DNA of 64,000 nt from UBA7672 sp963738625 (GCA_963738625.1 CAVTXH010000020.1:434001-498000); one strand, 5' to 3'; numbered from the stretch's first letter, positions 8,019 through 17,579 are shown. The notes: generated by a model not told the origin, from the letters alone. Program-made: numbers and translations.

Positions 8019-8897
8019 TCAGCGCGTCGGAACCGGCTTTTCACCGCGGTAGTCGTAGAAGCCGCGGCCTACCTTCTTGCCGACCCAGCCGGCCTCCACG
8101 TATTTAACGAGCAGGGGGCAGGGGCGGTATTTGGTGTCGGCGAGGCCGTCGTGCAGAACCTGCATGATGGACAAACAGGTGTCGAGGCCGATGAAGTCGG
8201 CGAGTTCGAGCGGGCCCATCGGATGGTTGGCGCCGAGCTTCATCGCCGTGTCGATCGCCTCGACTGTGCCGACGCCTTCGTACAGCGTGTAGACCGCCTC
8301 GTTGATCATCGGCATCAGCACGCGGTTGACGATGAAGGCGGGGAAGTCTTCGGCGTTGGTGACGTGCTTGCCCAGCCTTTCGACGATGTGGACGGCGGCG
8401 TCGTAGGTTTCCTGGTCGGTGGCGAGGCCGCGGATCACTTCCACCAGCTGCATCAGCGGCACAGGGTTCATGAAGTGGAGGCCGATGAAGCGCTCCGGCC
8501 GGTCGGTGGAGGTGCCGAGCCGGGTGATCGAGATCGAGGATGTGTTGGTGGCGACCATCGCGGTCTTGGCCAGTTTCGGGCACAGCTCGTCGAAGATGGC
8601 GCGCTTGACGGCTTCCTTCTCGGTCGCCGCCTCGATGGCGAATTCGACGTCCGCGAAATCGGCGAGGGATTTGGCGGCCTTGATCCGCTTCACGGCGGCG
8701 TCGCGCTGGTCCTTGGTGATCATCTGGCGGTGGACCTGACGGTCCATGTTGCGCTGGATGGTCTTGAGGCCGGCTTCCAGCCTTTCGGCGGACACATCGT
8801 TCAGCAGGACATCAAAGCCGGCCAGCGCGCAGACGTGCGCAATGCCGTTGCCCATCTGGCCCGCGCCGATCACGCCTATGGTACGAATACCGGTCAT
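8019..8897 (-). CDS. 3-hydroxybutyryl-CoA / 3-hydroxyacyl-CoA dehydrogenase
   Basis: 292 residues, the usual length for stand-alone Hbd/PaaH enzymes. N-terminal Rossmann motif GAGQMG (11-16); catalytic His141 in HFMNPVPLM with Glu153, and Asn191 in VNRVLMP; the C-terminal dimerisation domain ends in GRGFYDY. It oxidises (S)-3-hydroxyacyl-CoA with NAD, in fatty-acid or aromatic ring breakdown or in reverse during PHB/butanoate formation. Which pathway applies here cannot be told from the neighbours. Confidence 0.92.
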   Translation of the reverse strand: MTGIRTIGVIGAGQMGNGIAHVCALAGFDVLLNDVSAERLEAGLKTIQRNMDRQVHRQMITKDQRDAAVKRIKAAKSLADFADVEFAIEAATEKEAVKRAIFDELCPKLAKTAMVATNTSSISITRLGTSTDRPERFIGLHFMNPVPLMQLVEVIRGLATDQETYDAAVHIVERLGKHVTNAEDFPAFIVNRVLMPMINEAVYTLYEGVGTVEAIDTAMKLGANHPMGPLELADFIGLDTCLSIMQVLHDGLADTKYRPCPLLVKYVEAGWVGKKVGRGFYDYRGEKPVPTR

Positions 8898-9191
8898 GCC
8901 GTCTCAAGCCTGTACTGGAAGGGTCCGTCCGGGATGGAAGGCTAGCAACACGGCAAATCCACCGCGAGTCTTCGATTTCGCACATGCACAACAGAAGGTG
9001 AAGTCCAGCAATGGTGTGACGTTTACGCATCACGGGAAAGCGGCCTCACAGGCCCGTGAGGGCAGACTATACCCCCTTTACAGCGTCAGGCGCCATTTCC
9101 TCTTCGGCCGTCCGGGGGCATTGTATATTCATCACCAGCAAGAGGCCGGCCGCCTTCCTGGGAGCGGGGCCGGCGCATCGGGGAGTTTGGC
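8898..9191. other. Intergenic region between divergent dehydrogenase and TonB-like gene
   Basis: About 290 bp with no supported gene. It must hold the two divergent promoters, but no clear promoter motif or repeat was recognised. Confidence 0.5.
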
Positions 9192-9827
9192 ATGCTGAAA
9201 TGGATAAGTGCGGTCGCGCTGACGATGAGCGTGGCCTCGCCCGCATTGGCCCAGAAGCCGGCCGACCGGCCGCTGAAAATGATCAAGCAGCTCGATCAGG
9301 CGCCGATCAAGGAAGGCCTTACCGCGTTCAAGAAGGGCGGGGAGTGCACCGTCAACTATATCGTCGCCACCACCGGCAAGGCCAAGAACATCACGGCTGA
9401 CTGCTCGGTGCCCGAGATGGCGCCCTACGCGGTCCGCGCGATCGAGAGCGGCGAGTGGGAGGCCGAGATCGTCGGCGGCGACCTGTTCGACTCCTACCCC
9501 CAACGCCAGGTTTTCAAGTTCGGCACCAACGTCGTCGCCGACCCGCGCGGCGAAAAGGGCCCGACGCTTATCACCGGCATCGGACAGGGCGACATCGGCA
9601 GGGCGATCAGCGCCGTGAAGAAGGAGGGCGCGTGCGACATCAAGTTCACCGTCGGCGCCGATGGCGTTCCGAAGGACATCGTGCCCGGATGCACGCCGAG
9701 CGAGTACGACACGTATATCGTCGAGGCGATGAAGAAGATGAAGTTCAGCCCCGGCCTGAAGGGCGGCCAGCCCACGGACTGGCCCGGAGTGTCGTCGCCT
9801 ATCAAGCTTGCCAAACAGGAGAACTGA
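9192..9827 (+). CDS. Secreted protein with two tandem TonB C-terminal-like modules
   Basis: 211 residues with a signal peptide (cleavage after SPALAQ, about residue 20). Two related modules follow: about 50-112 (CTVNYIVATTGKAKNI...SGEWEAEIVGG) and about 147-207 (CDIKFTVGADGVPKDI...KMKFSPGLKGG). Each has the beta-alpha-beta pattern of the TonB C-terminal domain and a cysteine pair spaced 19 residues apart (C52/C71 and C148/C167), which suggests a disulfide in each. There is no Pro-rich periplasm-spanning linker and no retained membrane anchor, so this is not a normal energy-transducing TonB. The gene faces a TonB-dependent receptor. Confidence 0.7.
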   Translation: MLKWISAVALTMSVASPALAQKPADRPLKMIKQLDQAPIKEGLTAFKKGGECTVNYIVATTGKAKNITADCSVPEMAPYAVRAIESGEWEAEIVGGDLFDSYPQRQVFKFGTNVVADPRGEKGPTLITGIGQGDIGRAISAVKKEGACDIKFTVGADGVPKDIVPGCTPSEYDTYIVEAMKKMKFSPGLKGGQPTDWPGVSSPIKLAKQEN

Positions 9828-9850
9828 GCGGGTTCGACAACAAAAAAGAA

Positions 9851-9881
9851 AAGCCCGTTCCGGCGTCGCCGGAACGGGCTT
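9851..9881. terminator. Bidirectional terminator between TonB-like gene and receptor
   Basis: Perfect 13-bp stem (AAGCCCGTTCCGG and its complement) with a CGTCG loop, an A-run before and a T-run after, so it can stop transcription from both convergent genes. Confidence 0.9.
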
Positions 9882-9905
9882 TTCATTTGCAGCGCTGTGC
9901 GGACC

Positions 9906-12398
9906 TCAGAAGTTGAAATTCACCTTGCCGTAAACGAAGCGGCCGGAATAGCCGAACGGCGAGTAGGTCGAGAAAGGCGTGTTGCCCGTGCCGTTGAGGG
10001 CGAAGGGGAACGGGTCCGGATACTCGTCGAAAACGTTATCCGCGCCGACCGACAGCGTAAGGTTGTCGGTGGCCGACCAGCGGCCTTCCAGATCCAGCAA
10101 CGTCTTCGGCGATAGCGTGAAGTCCGTCGCTGCCGTCGCGCCCGGGGCCAGGACTTCACCGTAGCGCACCGCGCGGGCTGTAGCCTCGAAAGCGCCGAGC
10201 GACCAGTCGATCGCGAGCGTGTATTTATCGGCTGGCGTGCCTTCCTCGAAGGTGAGGATGTTGATGCGGCTGAACAGTTCCGGCGGCGGCACGAGCACGG
10301 AAAGGGTCGGGATCGCGGGGATCGCCGTCACGTCGGTGGACGAGAAATTGACGCCGGCTGTCACGTCGAACTTGCCGAGCGCGGTATCCGGAAAGGCATA
10401 GTCTGCGACGATGTCAACGCCCTGGGTTTCTGTGTCGACGCCGTTGATGAAGAAGCGTCCGCCGCCGGAGCCAATGAAGCCCTGTGCCTGCAGGAAGGCG
10501 CGGACGTTCGCGGCCGTGAGGTTTTCCGACAGAACGATGCGGTCATCGACGTCGATGCGGTAGCCGTCGATCGTCAGGCTGAAGTCGCCGACGCGGACGA
10601 CGGCGCCGAGCGAGTAGTTGATGGATTTCTCTGCATCGAGCGCCTCGGCGCCGAGAGCGATCGCTACCGGGTCCGTGACCGGGAATGTGGTGATGTCGAA
10701 CGGCACCCCGCCGATGAAGTTGGTCGACGTGGTGGCGAAGTGCTGCTGCTGCAGCGACGGCGCCCGGAAGCCGTTCTGCACCGACGTGCGAAGGGCGAAC
10801 CAGTCGCTAAAGTCATACCGCGCCGAAAGCTTGCCGGTGGCGGTCTCGCCGAAGTCCGAATAAGACTCGCCGCGGACAGCAGCCGATACGAGAAGCGCAT
10901 CCGTGAGGTTGGCTTCGAGATCGAGATAGACGGCGGTCGCGTCGCGGTCGGCGTCCACTTCGTTGGCCGGGCGGAAGCCCGGGAACACCTGGGCGCCCGA
11001 AGCCGTGGGCTGGCCGCCAAGAAGAACTCCGCCATTGCGATAGCTGTCCGGCTCGCCAGCGAAGATCTCGTAGAACTCCTTGCGGTATTCGAGGCCGGCC
11101 GCGACGTTGAGCGGCGAGGCGAGGCCGACATCGTACTGTCGCACGCCGGAGAAGTTGAGCACCGCCTGGCGATACTCGAAGCCGCCTGCGTAGAAGACCT
11201 TCTTCGATGTCGGTCCGATGGAGCGGTTCAGCGTGTCCTTGATGGTGAATTCCATCCGGTTCGAGCCATAGACCAGCGAGGTGTCCATGTCCCAGGCGCC
11301 GAGAGCGAAGCGCGTGCCCGCGGCGGCGGAGAAATCGGTGACAGCCGGATTGATCTTCGGAAGGAAGCCGTCCGGATAGATCTCGATCACGTTGCGCGCG
11401 TCGTTGGCGCGGCGGTAGAAGCCGGCCGACAGCGCATCGCGGTACTGGTAGCTGGTCCAGCCATAGAGCGAGACGCCCTCGCTGATGTCGAATCCTGCGT
11501 TCGCGAATAGCGTGTACTGGTCCATCTGCGGTTCGCCGGTCCAGGCATTGAAGCGGTTGAACGTCGCCTCGCGAGCGTCGAACCCTCCGCCAGTCGGCGT
11601 TGGATAGTTCTGACGCGTGTCGTAGCCGCTTCGTTCACTGTGTTCCTGAGCCTTAAGTTCGCCGGCGACGGTAAGGAAGCCGCTGTCGCCGATGGGGAGG
11701 CCTTTCCAGGCCGAAAGCGTCAGAACCTCGCCGTCTTCGACATCGCGTGAGATCGTCGGCCCTACGGTAATTGGCAGCCCCGCGACCGGCGGGGTCACCG
11801 GTACTTCGTACTCCGACTTGCGCACGCCGTAAGAGACGCCCACTGCCCCGCCATCGCTTGCTTCGCGCAAGCGGACGTTGATGACGCCAGCGATGGCGTC
11901 CGAGCCGTACTGCGCCGAGGCGCCATCGCGCAGCACCTCGACCGCGGAGATCGCGCCGGACGGAATGGTGTTCATGTCGACTGCGGAAGCGCCGCGGCCG
12001 ATCGAGCCGTTGACGTTGACGAGCGAGGCCGAGTGCCGGCGCTTGGAGTTGACCAGCACCAGCGTTTGGTCGGGCGCGAGGCCGCGAAGCGCGGCGGGCC
12101 GGATGGTGTCCGTGCCATCAGTAAGGGCAGGCCGCGGAAAATTGAAGGAGGGAAGGCTGACGGCGAGCGCCTGGTTAATCTCGGCGACGCCCATTTTCTC
12201 CAGTGCATCAACGGGAACAACGTCGACAGCCACGGCTGTGTCGAGCGCAGAGCGGTCCGCGACGCGTGTACCGGTGACGACGATGACATCGCCGCGAGCG
12301 GTTTGCGGCGCGGGCGCGGCCTGCGCCAGCGCCTGACCGCAGAGTGGGGACAATGCAACGCCCGCAAGCATCGCTATCTTGAATACGCGAAACATCAT
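9906..12398 (-). CDS. TonB-dependent outer-membrane receptor
   Basis: 830 residues with a signal peptide ending ALAQA (about 26). The plug domain starts with DVIVVTGTR and includes LRGLAPDQTLVLVNSKRR and the conserved VEVLRDGASAQYGSDAIAG. A long beta-barrel follows, ending VNFNF with the terminal aromatic needed for outer-membrane insertion. AGGAG lies five bases before the ATG at 12398. The family imports ligands such as siderophores, B12 or oligosaccharides; no neighbour identifies the ligand. No FecR-type signalling extension is present at the N-terminus. Confidence 0.93.
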   Translation of the reverse strand: MMFRVFKIAMLAGVALSPLCGQALAQAAPAPQTARGDVIVVTGTRVADRSALDTAVAVDVVPVDALEKMGVAEINQALAVSLPSFNFPRPALTDGTDTIRPAALRGLAPDQTLVLVNSKRRHSASLVNVNGSIGRGASAVDMNTIPSGAISAVEVLRDGASAQYGSDAIAGVINVRLREASDGGAVGVSYGVRKSEYEVPVTPPVAGLPITVGPTISRDVEDGEVLTLSAWKGLPIGDSGFLTVAGELKAQEHSERSGYDTRQNYPTPTGGGFDAREATFNRFNAWTGEPQMDQYTLFANAGFDISEGVSLYGWTSYQYRDALSAGFYRRANDARNVIEIYPDGFLPKINPAVTDFSAAAGTRFALGAWDMDTSLVYGSNRMEFTIKDTLNRSIGPTSKKVFYAGGFEYRQAVLNFSGVRQYDVGLASPLNVAAGLEYRKEFYEIFAGEPDSYRNGGVLLGGQPTASGAQVFPGFRPANEVDADRDATAVYLDLEANLTDALLVSAAVRGESYSDFGETATGKLSARYDFSDWFALRTSVQNGFRAPSLQQQHFATTSTNFIGGVPFDITTFPVTDPVAIALGAEALDAEKSINYSLGAVVRVGDFSLTIDGYRIDVDDRIVLSENLTAANVRAFLQAQGFIGSGGGRFFINGVDTETQGVDIVADYAFPDTALGKFDVTAGVNFSSTDVTAIPAIPTLSVLVPPPELFSRINILTFEEGTPADKYTLAIDWSLGAFEATARAVRYGEVLAPGATAATDFTLSPKTLLDLEGRWSATDNLTLSVGADNVFDEYPDPFPFALNGTGNTPFSTYSPFGYSGRFVYGKVNFNF

Positions 12399-12617
12399 TT
12401 ACGCTCCTGCCAATGCACCGATCTTCCCATGTGAATGGGCCAGTTGGAGCGATCCGCCAACGACAAAGGTTGATGCGAGAGTTTAGTTGCGAAGATTTAC
12501 GCGTGCTGTGTCACGCGCGACAGACATGGCCGTGATTGGCGCATGGAATGTTTTTCGGCAGTGCGAGCCTTACCCGTTCGAGGCGAGTTACGTCGCGGCC
12601 TGCTGGTGATCGAGGGC

Positions 12618-12648
12618 GGAATGAGCTGAGCGCTGCTCAGTTCATTCC
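12618..12648. repeat. Inverted repeat covering the clpB stop codon
   Basis: Arms GGAATGAGCTGAGC and GCTCAGTTCATTCC (one mismatch) around a GCT loop. The clpB stop lies inside the right arm. No T-run follows on the clpB strand, so it is either an imperfect terminator or an mRNA-end stabilising hairpin. Confidence 0.55.
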
Positions 12649-15264
12649 GTTCTTCTTACCGATCAGTCCAGTCGGCACGCCGTTGATCGCGAGCGAAGAG
12701 CCATCGACGGTGACCTTTACGTTATCGCCATCCTTGACGCGGCCTTCGAGGATCATGCGGGCGAGAGGGTCCTGCACTTCCTTCTGGATCGCCCGCTTCA
12801 GCGGGCGGGCGCCGTAGACAGGGTCATAGCCGCGTTCGGCCAGCCAGTGCATGGCCTTGTCGTTGACCTGGATGGTGATGCGGCGGTCGGCGAGGATCTT
12901 TTCCAGACGCTTGAGCTGAACGCCGACGATGCGGTCGATCTCGCTGCGGCCAAGGCGTTTGAAGAAAACGATTTCGTCGATGCGGTTGAGGAATTCCGGG
13001 CGGAAATGCGTGCGGATCGCCTCCATCACGGCATCGCGCGCCTGGCCTGAGATTTCACCTTCGGACCTGTCCTCCGCCAGCGCGTGGGCGCCGAGGTTGG
13101 ATGTCATCACGATCAGCGTGTTGTTGAAGTTGACGGTGCGGCCCTGGCCGTCGGTGAGACGGCCGTCGTCGAGCACCTGCAGCAGCGTGTTGAAGACGTC
13201 CGGGTGCGCCTTCTCGATCTCGTCGAACAGGATGACCTGGTAGGGACGCCGGCGCACGGCTTCGGTCAGCGCGCCGCCCTCTTCATAGCCGACATAGCCC
13301 GGAGGCGCGCCGATCATGCGGGAGACCGCGTGCTTCTCCATATACTCCGACATGTCGAGCCGGAGCACGGCGTGCTCGTCGTCGAACAGGAATTCGGCGA
13401 GCGCTTTCGTCAGCTCGGTCTTGCCGACGCCGGTGGGGCCGACGAAGATGAACGAGCCGATCGGACGGTTGGGGTCCTGCAGGCCGGCGCGCGCGCGGCG
13501 CACGGCGTTGGAGACGATCTCCAGCGCCTCGTCCTGGCCGACGACGCGCTTGCGCAGGCCGTCTTCCATCTGCAGCAGCTTTTCGCGCTCGCCTTCCATC
13601 ATCTTGTCGACCGGAATGCCGGTCCAGCGCGAGACGACGGCGGCGATCGCGTCAGCATCGACGACTTCCTTGACCAGCGGCGCTTTCGCGTTCTTGTCAG
13701 TCGCGTCGGTCTTGCCTTCGGCTTCGGTGATCAGTTTTTCTAGCGCAGGAATCTCGCCGTACTTGATCTCGCCGGCGCGCGAGAAATCGCCGCGACGTTC
13801 AGCGTCGGCAAGTTCGGCGCGGGCGCGGTCGAGGCGCTCCTTCGCATTGGTGGCGCCGGCAAGGCGGCCCTTTTCGGCTTTCCAGGCTGCCGAGATCTCA
13901 TCGGACTTGGCTTGCAGCTCCTTGATCTCGGCTTCGCGGCGCTTGAGCCGATCCCGCGAGGCGTCGTCCTTCTCCTTCTTCAGCGCTTCTGCCTCGATGC
14001 GGATCTGCATCAGGCGGCGGTCGATCTCGTCGAGCTCTTCGGGCTTGCTCTCCACCGCCATGCGCAGGCGCGCTGCGGCTTCGTCCATCAGGTCGATGGC
14101 CTTGTCCGGCAGGAAGCGGTCGGCGATGTAGCGGTTCGACAGTGTCGCGGCGGCGACGATGGCGGCGTCCGAGATGCGGATGCCGTGGTGGACTTCGTAC
14201 TTTTCCTTCAGGCCGCGGAGGATCGAGATAGTGTCCTCGACGCTTGGCTCGCCGACGAAGACGGGCTGGAAGCGGCGGGCGAGGGCGGCGTCCTTCTCGA
14301 TATTCTTGCGGTACTCGTCCAGCGTAGTGGCGCCGACGCAATGCAGTTCGCCCCGGGCGAGCGCCGGCTTCAGCATGTTGGAGGCGTCCATCGCGCCTTC
14401 GGCCTTTCCAGCGCCGACCAGCGTGTGCATCTCGTCGATAAACAGGATGATCTCGCCCTGGGCCTGGGTGACTTCCTGCAGGACGGCCTTCAGTCGCTCC
14501 TCGAACTCGCCGCGGAATTTCGCGCCGGCAATGAGAGAGCCCATGTCGAGGGCGAGCAACTTCTTCTCTTTCAGGCTGTCCGGCACGTCGCCGTTGACGA
14601 TGCGCAGGGCGAGGCCTTCGGCGATCGCGGTCTTGCCGACGCCGGGTTCGCCGATCAGGACGGGGTTATTCTTGGTGCGGCGCGAGAGAACCTGGATGCA
14701 GCGGCGGATTTCCTCATCGCGCCCAATGACCGGATCGAGCTTGCCCGAGCGCGCCGCTTCGGTGAGATCGCGGGAATATTTTTTCAGCGCCTCGTACTTC
14801 TCTTCCGAAGTCGATGTGTCGGCCGCGCGGCCCTTGCGCAGGTCGGCGATGGCCTTGACGAGGGCGCCGGTGGTGGCGCCGGCAGCTTTCAGCGCGTCGG
14901 CGGCCTTGCCTTTGCCTTTGGTGGCGGAGAGCAGCAGGCGCTCGACGGTGACGTAGTCATCGCCCGCCTTGGTCGCCTCTTCCTCAGCCAGCTGGAAAAG
15001 CTGTGCGAGGTCCTGACTTAGGCCGGGCTGAGAGCCGCCGGTGGAGCGCGGCTGTGAAGCGAGCAGCTTGTCGATATTGGCCTGCGCGAGGTCGGGATCG
15101 CCGCCCGCGGCGCGGATGAGGTTCAGCGACAGCCGGTCGCGGTCGGCGAACAGCGCCTTCAAGAGATGTTCGGTAACGATTTGCGGGTGGCCGGCCGCAA
15201 GCGCGCTCGTCTGGGCGCTCTGCACAGCGGCGCGGGCGCGCTCGGTGTAGCGTTCGAAGTCCAT
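12637..15264 (-). CDS. clpB: ATP-dependent disaggregase ClpB (Hsp100)
   Basis: 875 residues, typical ClpB length. Two N-terminal Clp repeats (about 1-145), first AAA+ domain with GEPGVGKT (205-212) and FIDEMH (275-280), the coiled-coil middle domain (about 405-525) that separates ClpB from ClpA/ClpC, and a second AAA+ domain with GPTGVGKT (609-616) and FDEIEKAHPD. It rescues aggregated proteins together with DnaK in the cytoplasm. It lacks the ClpP-binding loop of ClpA. It is flanked by unrelated genes and is expected to be heat-induced, but no sigma-32 promoter was confidently seen. Confidence 0.97.
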   Translation of the reverse strand: MDFERYTERARAAVQSAQTSALAAGHPQIVTEHLLKALFADRDRLSLNLIRAAGGDPDLAQANIDKLLASQPRSTGGSQPGLSQDLAQLFQLAEEEATKAGDDYVTVERLLLSATKGKGKAADALKAAGATTGALVKAIADLRKGRAADTSTSEEKYEALKKYSRDLTEAARSGKLDPVIGRDEEIRRCIQVLSRRTKNNPVLIGEPGVGKTAIAEGLALRIVNGDVPDSLKEKKLLALDMGSLIAGAKFRGEFEERLKAVLQEVTQAQGEIILFIDEMHTLVGAGKAEGAMDASNMLKPALARGELHCVGATTLDEYRKNIEKDAALARRFQPVFVGEPSVEDTISILRGLKEKYEVHHGIRISDAAIVAAATLSNRYIADRFLPDKAIDLMDEAAARLRMAVESKPEELDEIDRRLMQIRIEAEALKKEKDDASRDRLKRREAEIKELQAKSDEISAAWKAEKGRLAGATNAKERLDRARAELADAERRGDFSRAGEIKYGEIPALEKLITEAEGKTDATDKNAKAPLVKEVVDADAIAAVVSRWTGIPVDKMMEGEREKLLQMEDGLRKRVVGQDEALEIVSNAVRRARAGLQDPNRPIGSFIFVGPTGVGKTELTKALAEFLFDDEHAVLRLDMSEYMEKHAVSRMIGAPPGYVGYEEGGALTEAVRRRPYQVILFDEIEKAHPDVFNTLLQVLDDGRLTDGQGRTVNFNNTLIVMTSNLGAHALAEDRSEGEISGQARDAVMEAIRTHFRPEFLNRIDEIVFFKRLGRSEIDRIVGVQLKRLEKILADRRITIQVNDKAMHWLAERGYDPVYGARPLKRAIQKEVQDPLARMILEGRVKDGDNVKVTVDGSSLAINGVPTGLIGKKNGMN

Positions 15265-15412
15265 CGAATTGACCCTTACAGAAGCAGTCAGACCGGAAGT
15301 CGGGGACCCGTATCAAGCATCCCATGGATGAATAGCGCGCCCGACGGCCGCGCGATTGATCCACCGCAAGAGTTAGGGGCGCGGCCGGTCCACGCAAGGG
15401 GCGGGAAACGCC

Positions 15413-15772
15413 CTAGTAGCCGGCCCGCCGCTCTTTCCTGTTCTTGCCGAACAGGCTAACGGCGGCGGCATGGACGACGGCGACAACGATCGCGAGGCCG
15501 ATGCCCGACATCAGGCTGCGCACCTCGAAGCCGGGTACGAGCCAGCTTACCAGTCCCAGCATCATGGCGTTGATGACGAAGGTGAAGAGGCCCAGCGTCA
15601 ATAGGTTGATAGGCAGCGTCAGGATGAACAGCACCGGCTTGATCGTCATGTTGACAAAGCCCAGAACGGCCGCGGCGATCAAAGCCGAAAACAGCCCGCC
15701 GACAAATACGCCGCGCAAAAGCTGGTCGCCGATGAGCAGCGCGACGGCAGTCGCAATCCAGGAGAGAATCAT
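15413..15772 (-). CDS. Phage-holin-like/YvlD family small membrane protein
   Basis: 119 residues from the ATG at 15772, preceded by AAGGA; an upstream TTG would add only six residues. Four hydrophobic helices are spaced across the protein, with the family sequence FVNMTIKPVLFILTLPINLL in the middle and a basic tail (GKNRKERRAGY). Members are named after mycobacteriophage holin IV by similarity, but in bacterial chromosomes they are inner-membrane proteins of unknown role, sometimes linked to envelope stress. Confidence 0.8.
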   Translation of the reverse strand: MILSWIATAVALLIGDQLLRGVFVGGLFSALIAAAVLGFVNMTIKPVLFILTLPINLLTLGLFTFVINAMMLGLVSWLVPGFEVRSLMSGIGLAIVVAVVHAAAVSLFGKNRKERRAGY

Positions 15773-15908
15773 AGCCTGGGGTCCTTCCAACTTTCATAGA
15801 TAGGCATGCCCGGGCCGCGTGTTTAGGGGCTGCTGCAGACGGCTGTCGCGACGCCCGCTTGTGTGGTTAAACGCGCCGGACAAATCACGGGCCTAGTGGG
15901 AGGACACC

Positions 15909-16919
15909 ATGGCTTCGAAAACGCTGCTGCTGGCAGTCTGTGCGTTGGCGCTCGCCGCCTGCGACAAGAAAGCCGAGGCGCCCGCAACGCCGGCTGCCGA
16001 TGCGGCCGCTCCGGCGGCGCAGGGCGCGGCCGTCGGCGAGCCCAACCCGGCGACGCCGGCGGCCGGCCAGACGCTCAACACCGGAACGCCGGTCGATGGC
16101 GATGCGACGGTGACGGCGCCGGCGACCGTCGGCGCTGGCGCGACGATCGAGGCCGGCTGGACCGGCCCCGGCAATTCCGGCGACTATATCGATCTCGTCC
16201 CGCGCGGGTCCACGCAGACGTCTGGCGAGATCTCCTACGCCTATGTGCGGGACGCCATACCGGTCGCCAAGTTCCGCGCGCCGACGACCGCGGGCGACTA
16301 CGACGTCCGCTACGTTCTCCAACTCGCCAACGAGCGGAAGGTAAAAGCGGTCGCTGCGATATCCGTGACCGCCGCCGCCGCGACATTGACCGCGCCGCCG
16401 AAGGCCGAGGGCGCCGAGCCGTTCACGGTCGAGTGGTCGGGTCCGTCCGGCGATGGCGACTACATCGACATCGTTCCGGCCGCCCAGACGGAGGCGTCGG
16501 GCGAGATCACCTATGCGTGGACGCGGGATGGCCGTCCGGCAAAACTTGTCGCGCCGGGCAAGGCCGGCGCCTACCAGATCCGCTACGTGCTGGAAGGGCC
16601 GGGCGGCCGCAAGATCCTCGCATCCTCGCCGCTCGAAGTGACCGCGGCCACCGCGACGTTGAAAGCGCCCGACACGGCTGGCAAGGGATCGAAGATCAAG
16701 GTGGAGTGGACGGGGCCGAAGCGCCGGGGCGATTACGTCGACCTTGTGAAAAAGGGACAGAAGGAGACATCTGGCGAACTCTCCTACTTCTACACAGACC
16801 GCGGCGCCGCCAGCGAACTCACGGCCCCGGCGGAAGCGGGCGAATACGACATCCGATATGTCCTCGAAGCACCCGGCGGACGCTCCGTGCTGGCGACGAA
16901 ACCGGTAAGCGTCCGGTAA
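15909..16919 (+). CDS. Lipoprotein made of three tandem beta-sandwich repeats
   Basis: 336 residues. Lipobox LAAC with lipidated Cys18, then an Ala/Pro-rich linker (about 22-64). Three copies of one repeat of about 88 residues follow (about 66-153, 157-244, 248-335). Each has a W(T/S)GP core, GDY(I/V)D(L/I)V, SGE(I/L)(S/T)Y and an AG-Y-IRYVL strand; copies two and three share GPGGR/APGGR. Similar units occur at the C-terminus of alphaproteobacterial VWA-domain proteins, where they look Ig-like. Here the protein has no VWA domain. Probably a periplasm-facing surface lipoprotein with a binding role; function unknown. Confidence 0.8.
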   Translation: MASKTLLLAVCALALAACDKKAEAPATPAADAAAPAAQGAAVGEPNPATPAAGQTLNTGTPVDGDATVTAPATVGAGATIEAGWTGPGNSGDYIDLVPRGSTQTSGEISYAYVRDAIPVAKFRAPTTAGDYDVRYVLQLANERKVKAVAAISVTAAAATLTAPPKAEGAEPFTVEWSGPSGDGDYIDIVPAAQTEASGEITYAWTRDGRPAKLVAPGKAGAYQIRYVLEGPGGRKILASSPLEVTAATATLKAPDTAGKGSKIKVEWTGPKRRGDYVDLVKKGQKETSGELSYFYTDRGAASELTAPAEAGEYDIRYVLEAPGGRSVLATKPVSVR

Positions 16920-16961
16920 CGCAGCCGGGGTGCGAACGGACTGACGTGTGGCGCGATCACG

Positions 16962-17156
16962 TGGTCGCGCCTTGCTTCTGAACGGAGGCAGGTCATCGAC
17001 CACGCGCTGCCGGGCGACAGGCCGTACGCCGACTCGCGGCTGTTCGCGGCGCTGGCCTGGACGACGGCGCAGAAGGAATCCATCATTCTCGAGCGGGTCG
17101 TTTCACTTGGCCGCCGCGACAGCCTCGAGAGGCTAGCGCACCCGCTGAGAGTCTAA
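16962..17156 (+). pseudogene. Crp/Fnr-family regulator remnant
   Basis: In one frame a stretch reads like the inside of a Crp/Fnr regulator: ERRQVIDHALPGD (the cyclic-nucleotide-fold strand, usually GRRQI.xFLLPGD), then RLFAALAWTTAQKESIILER (the long linker helix) and SLGRRDSLERLAHPL (the start of the DNA-binding domain, usually LGRRxAxERLAHLL). It then stops. The N-terminal half of the sensor domain, the segment between strand and helix, and the helix-turn-helix are missing and no good start codon exists. This is a deletion-decayed gene. Coding-like scraps on the same strand run on to about 17460 without a readable gene. Confidence 0.7.
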
Positions 17157-17579
17157 GGCGCGGCTTTCCGCCATCGGCCAAACCCGCGGCAATACGATCA
17201 AGCAGCCGCTTGATCAGGAAAGCCCTGCAGGCATTCTCGGCATCATCCTCATCCACGTTCACTGCACATTCCGGCGACTGTCTGAAGACGAGACCGCGGA
17301 GTATCACAAGAAGCGGATCGACCTGCTCGATCGCGCACCTGCCGAGTCGGCGGCCTTCAATCCGTCCGGTCTGCACTTCCAGCAGGCCTATCCTGAACGG
17401 ATCGTCGCCAAACAGCTGCGATCTATGTGCTGGAGCGGCCCACGCCATTCAGATAGGGTGTGGCCGGGGCCGACGGGTCGGAACAGAGCCTTTTTCATGA
17501 TGGGTCCGGTATCGCTGCGTTCGCTTGGAACGCGCAGACCGATCCGACATGGCGGCTTTCACGGGAAAGCTCCACGCAA
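17157..17579. other. Gene-poor decayed stretch before the HWE kinase
   Basis: About 420 bp without a supported gene. One plus-strand frame has a coding-like fragment around 17285-17430 (EYHKKRIDLLDRAPAESAAF), but no start and no recognisable domain. It is probably part of the same decay that affected the Crp/Fnr gene. Confidence 0.45.
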
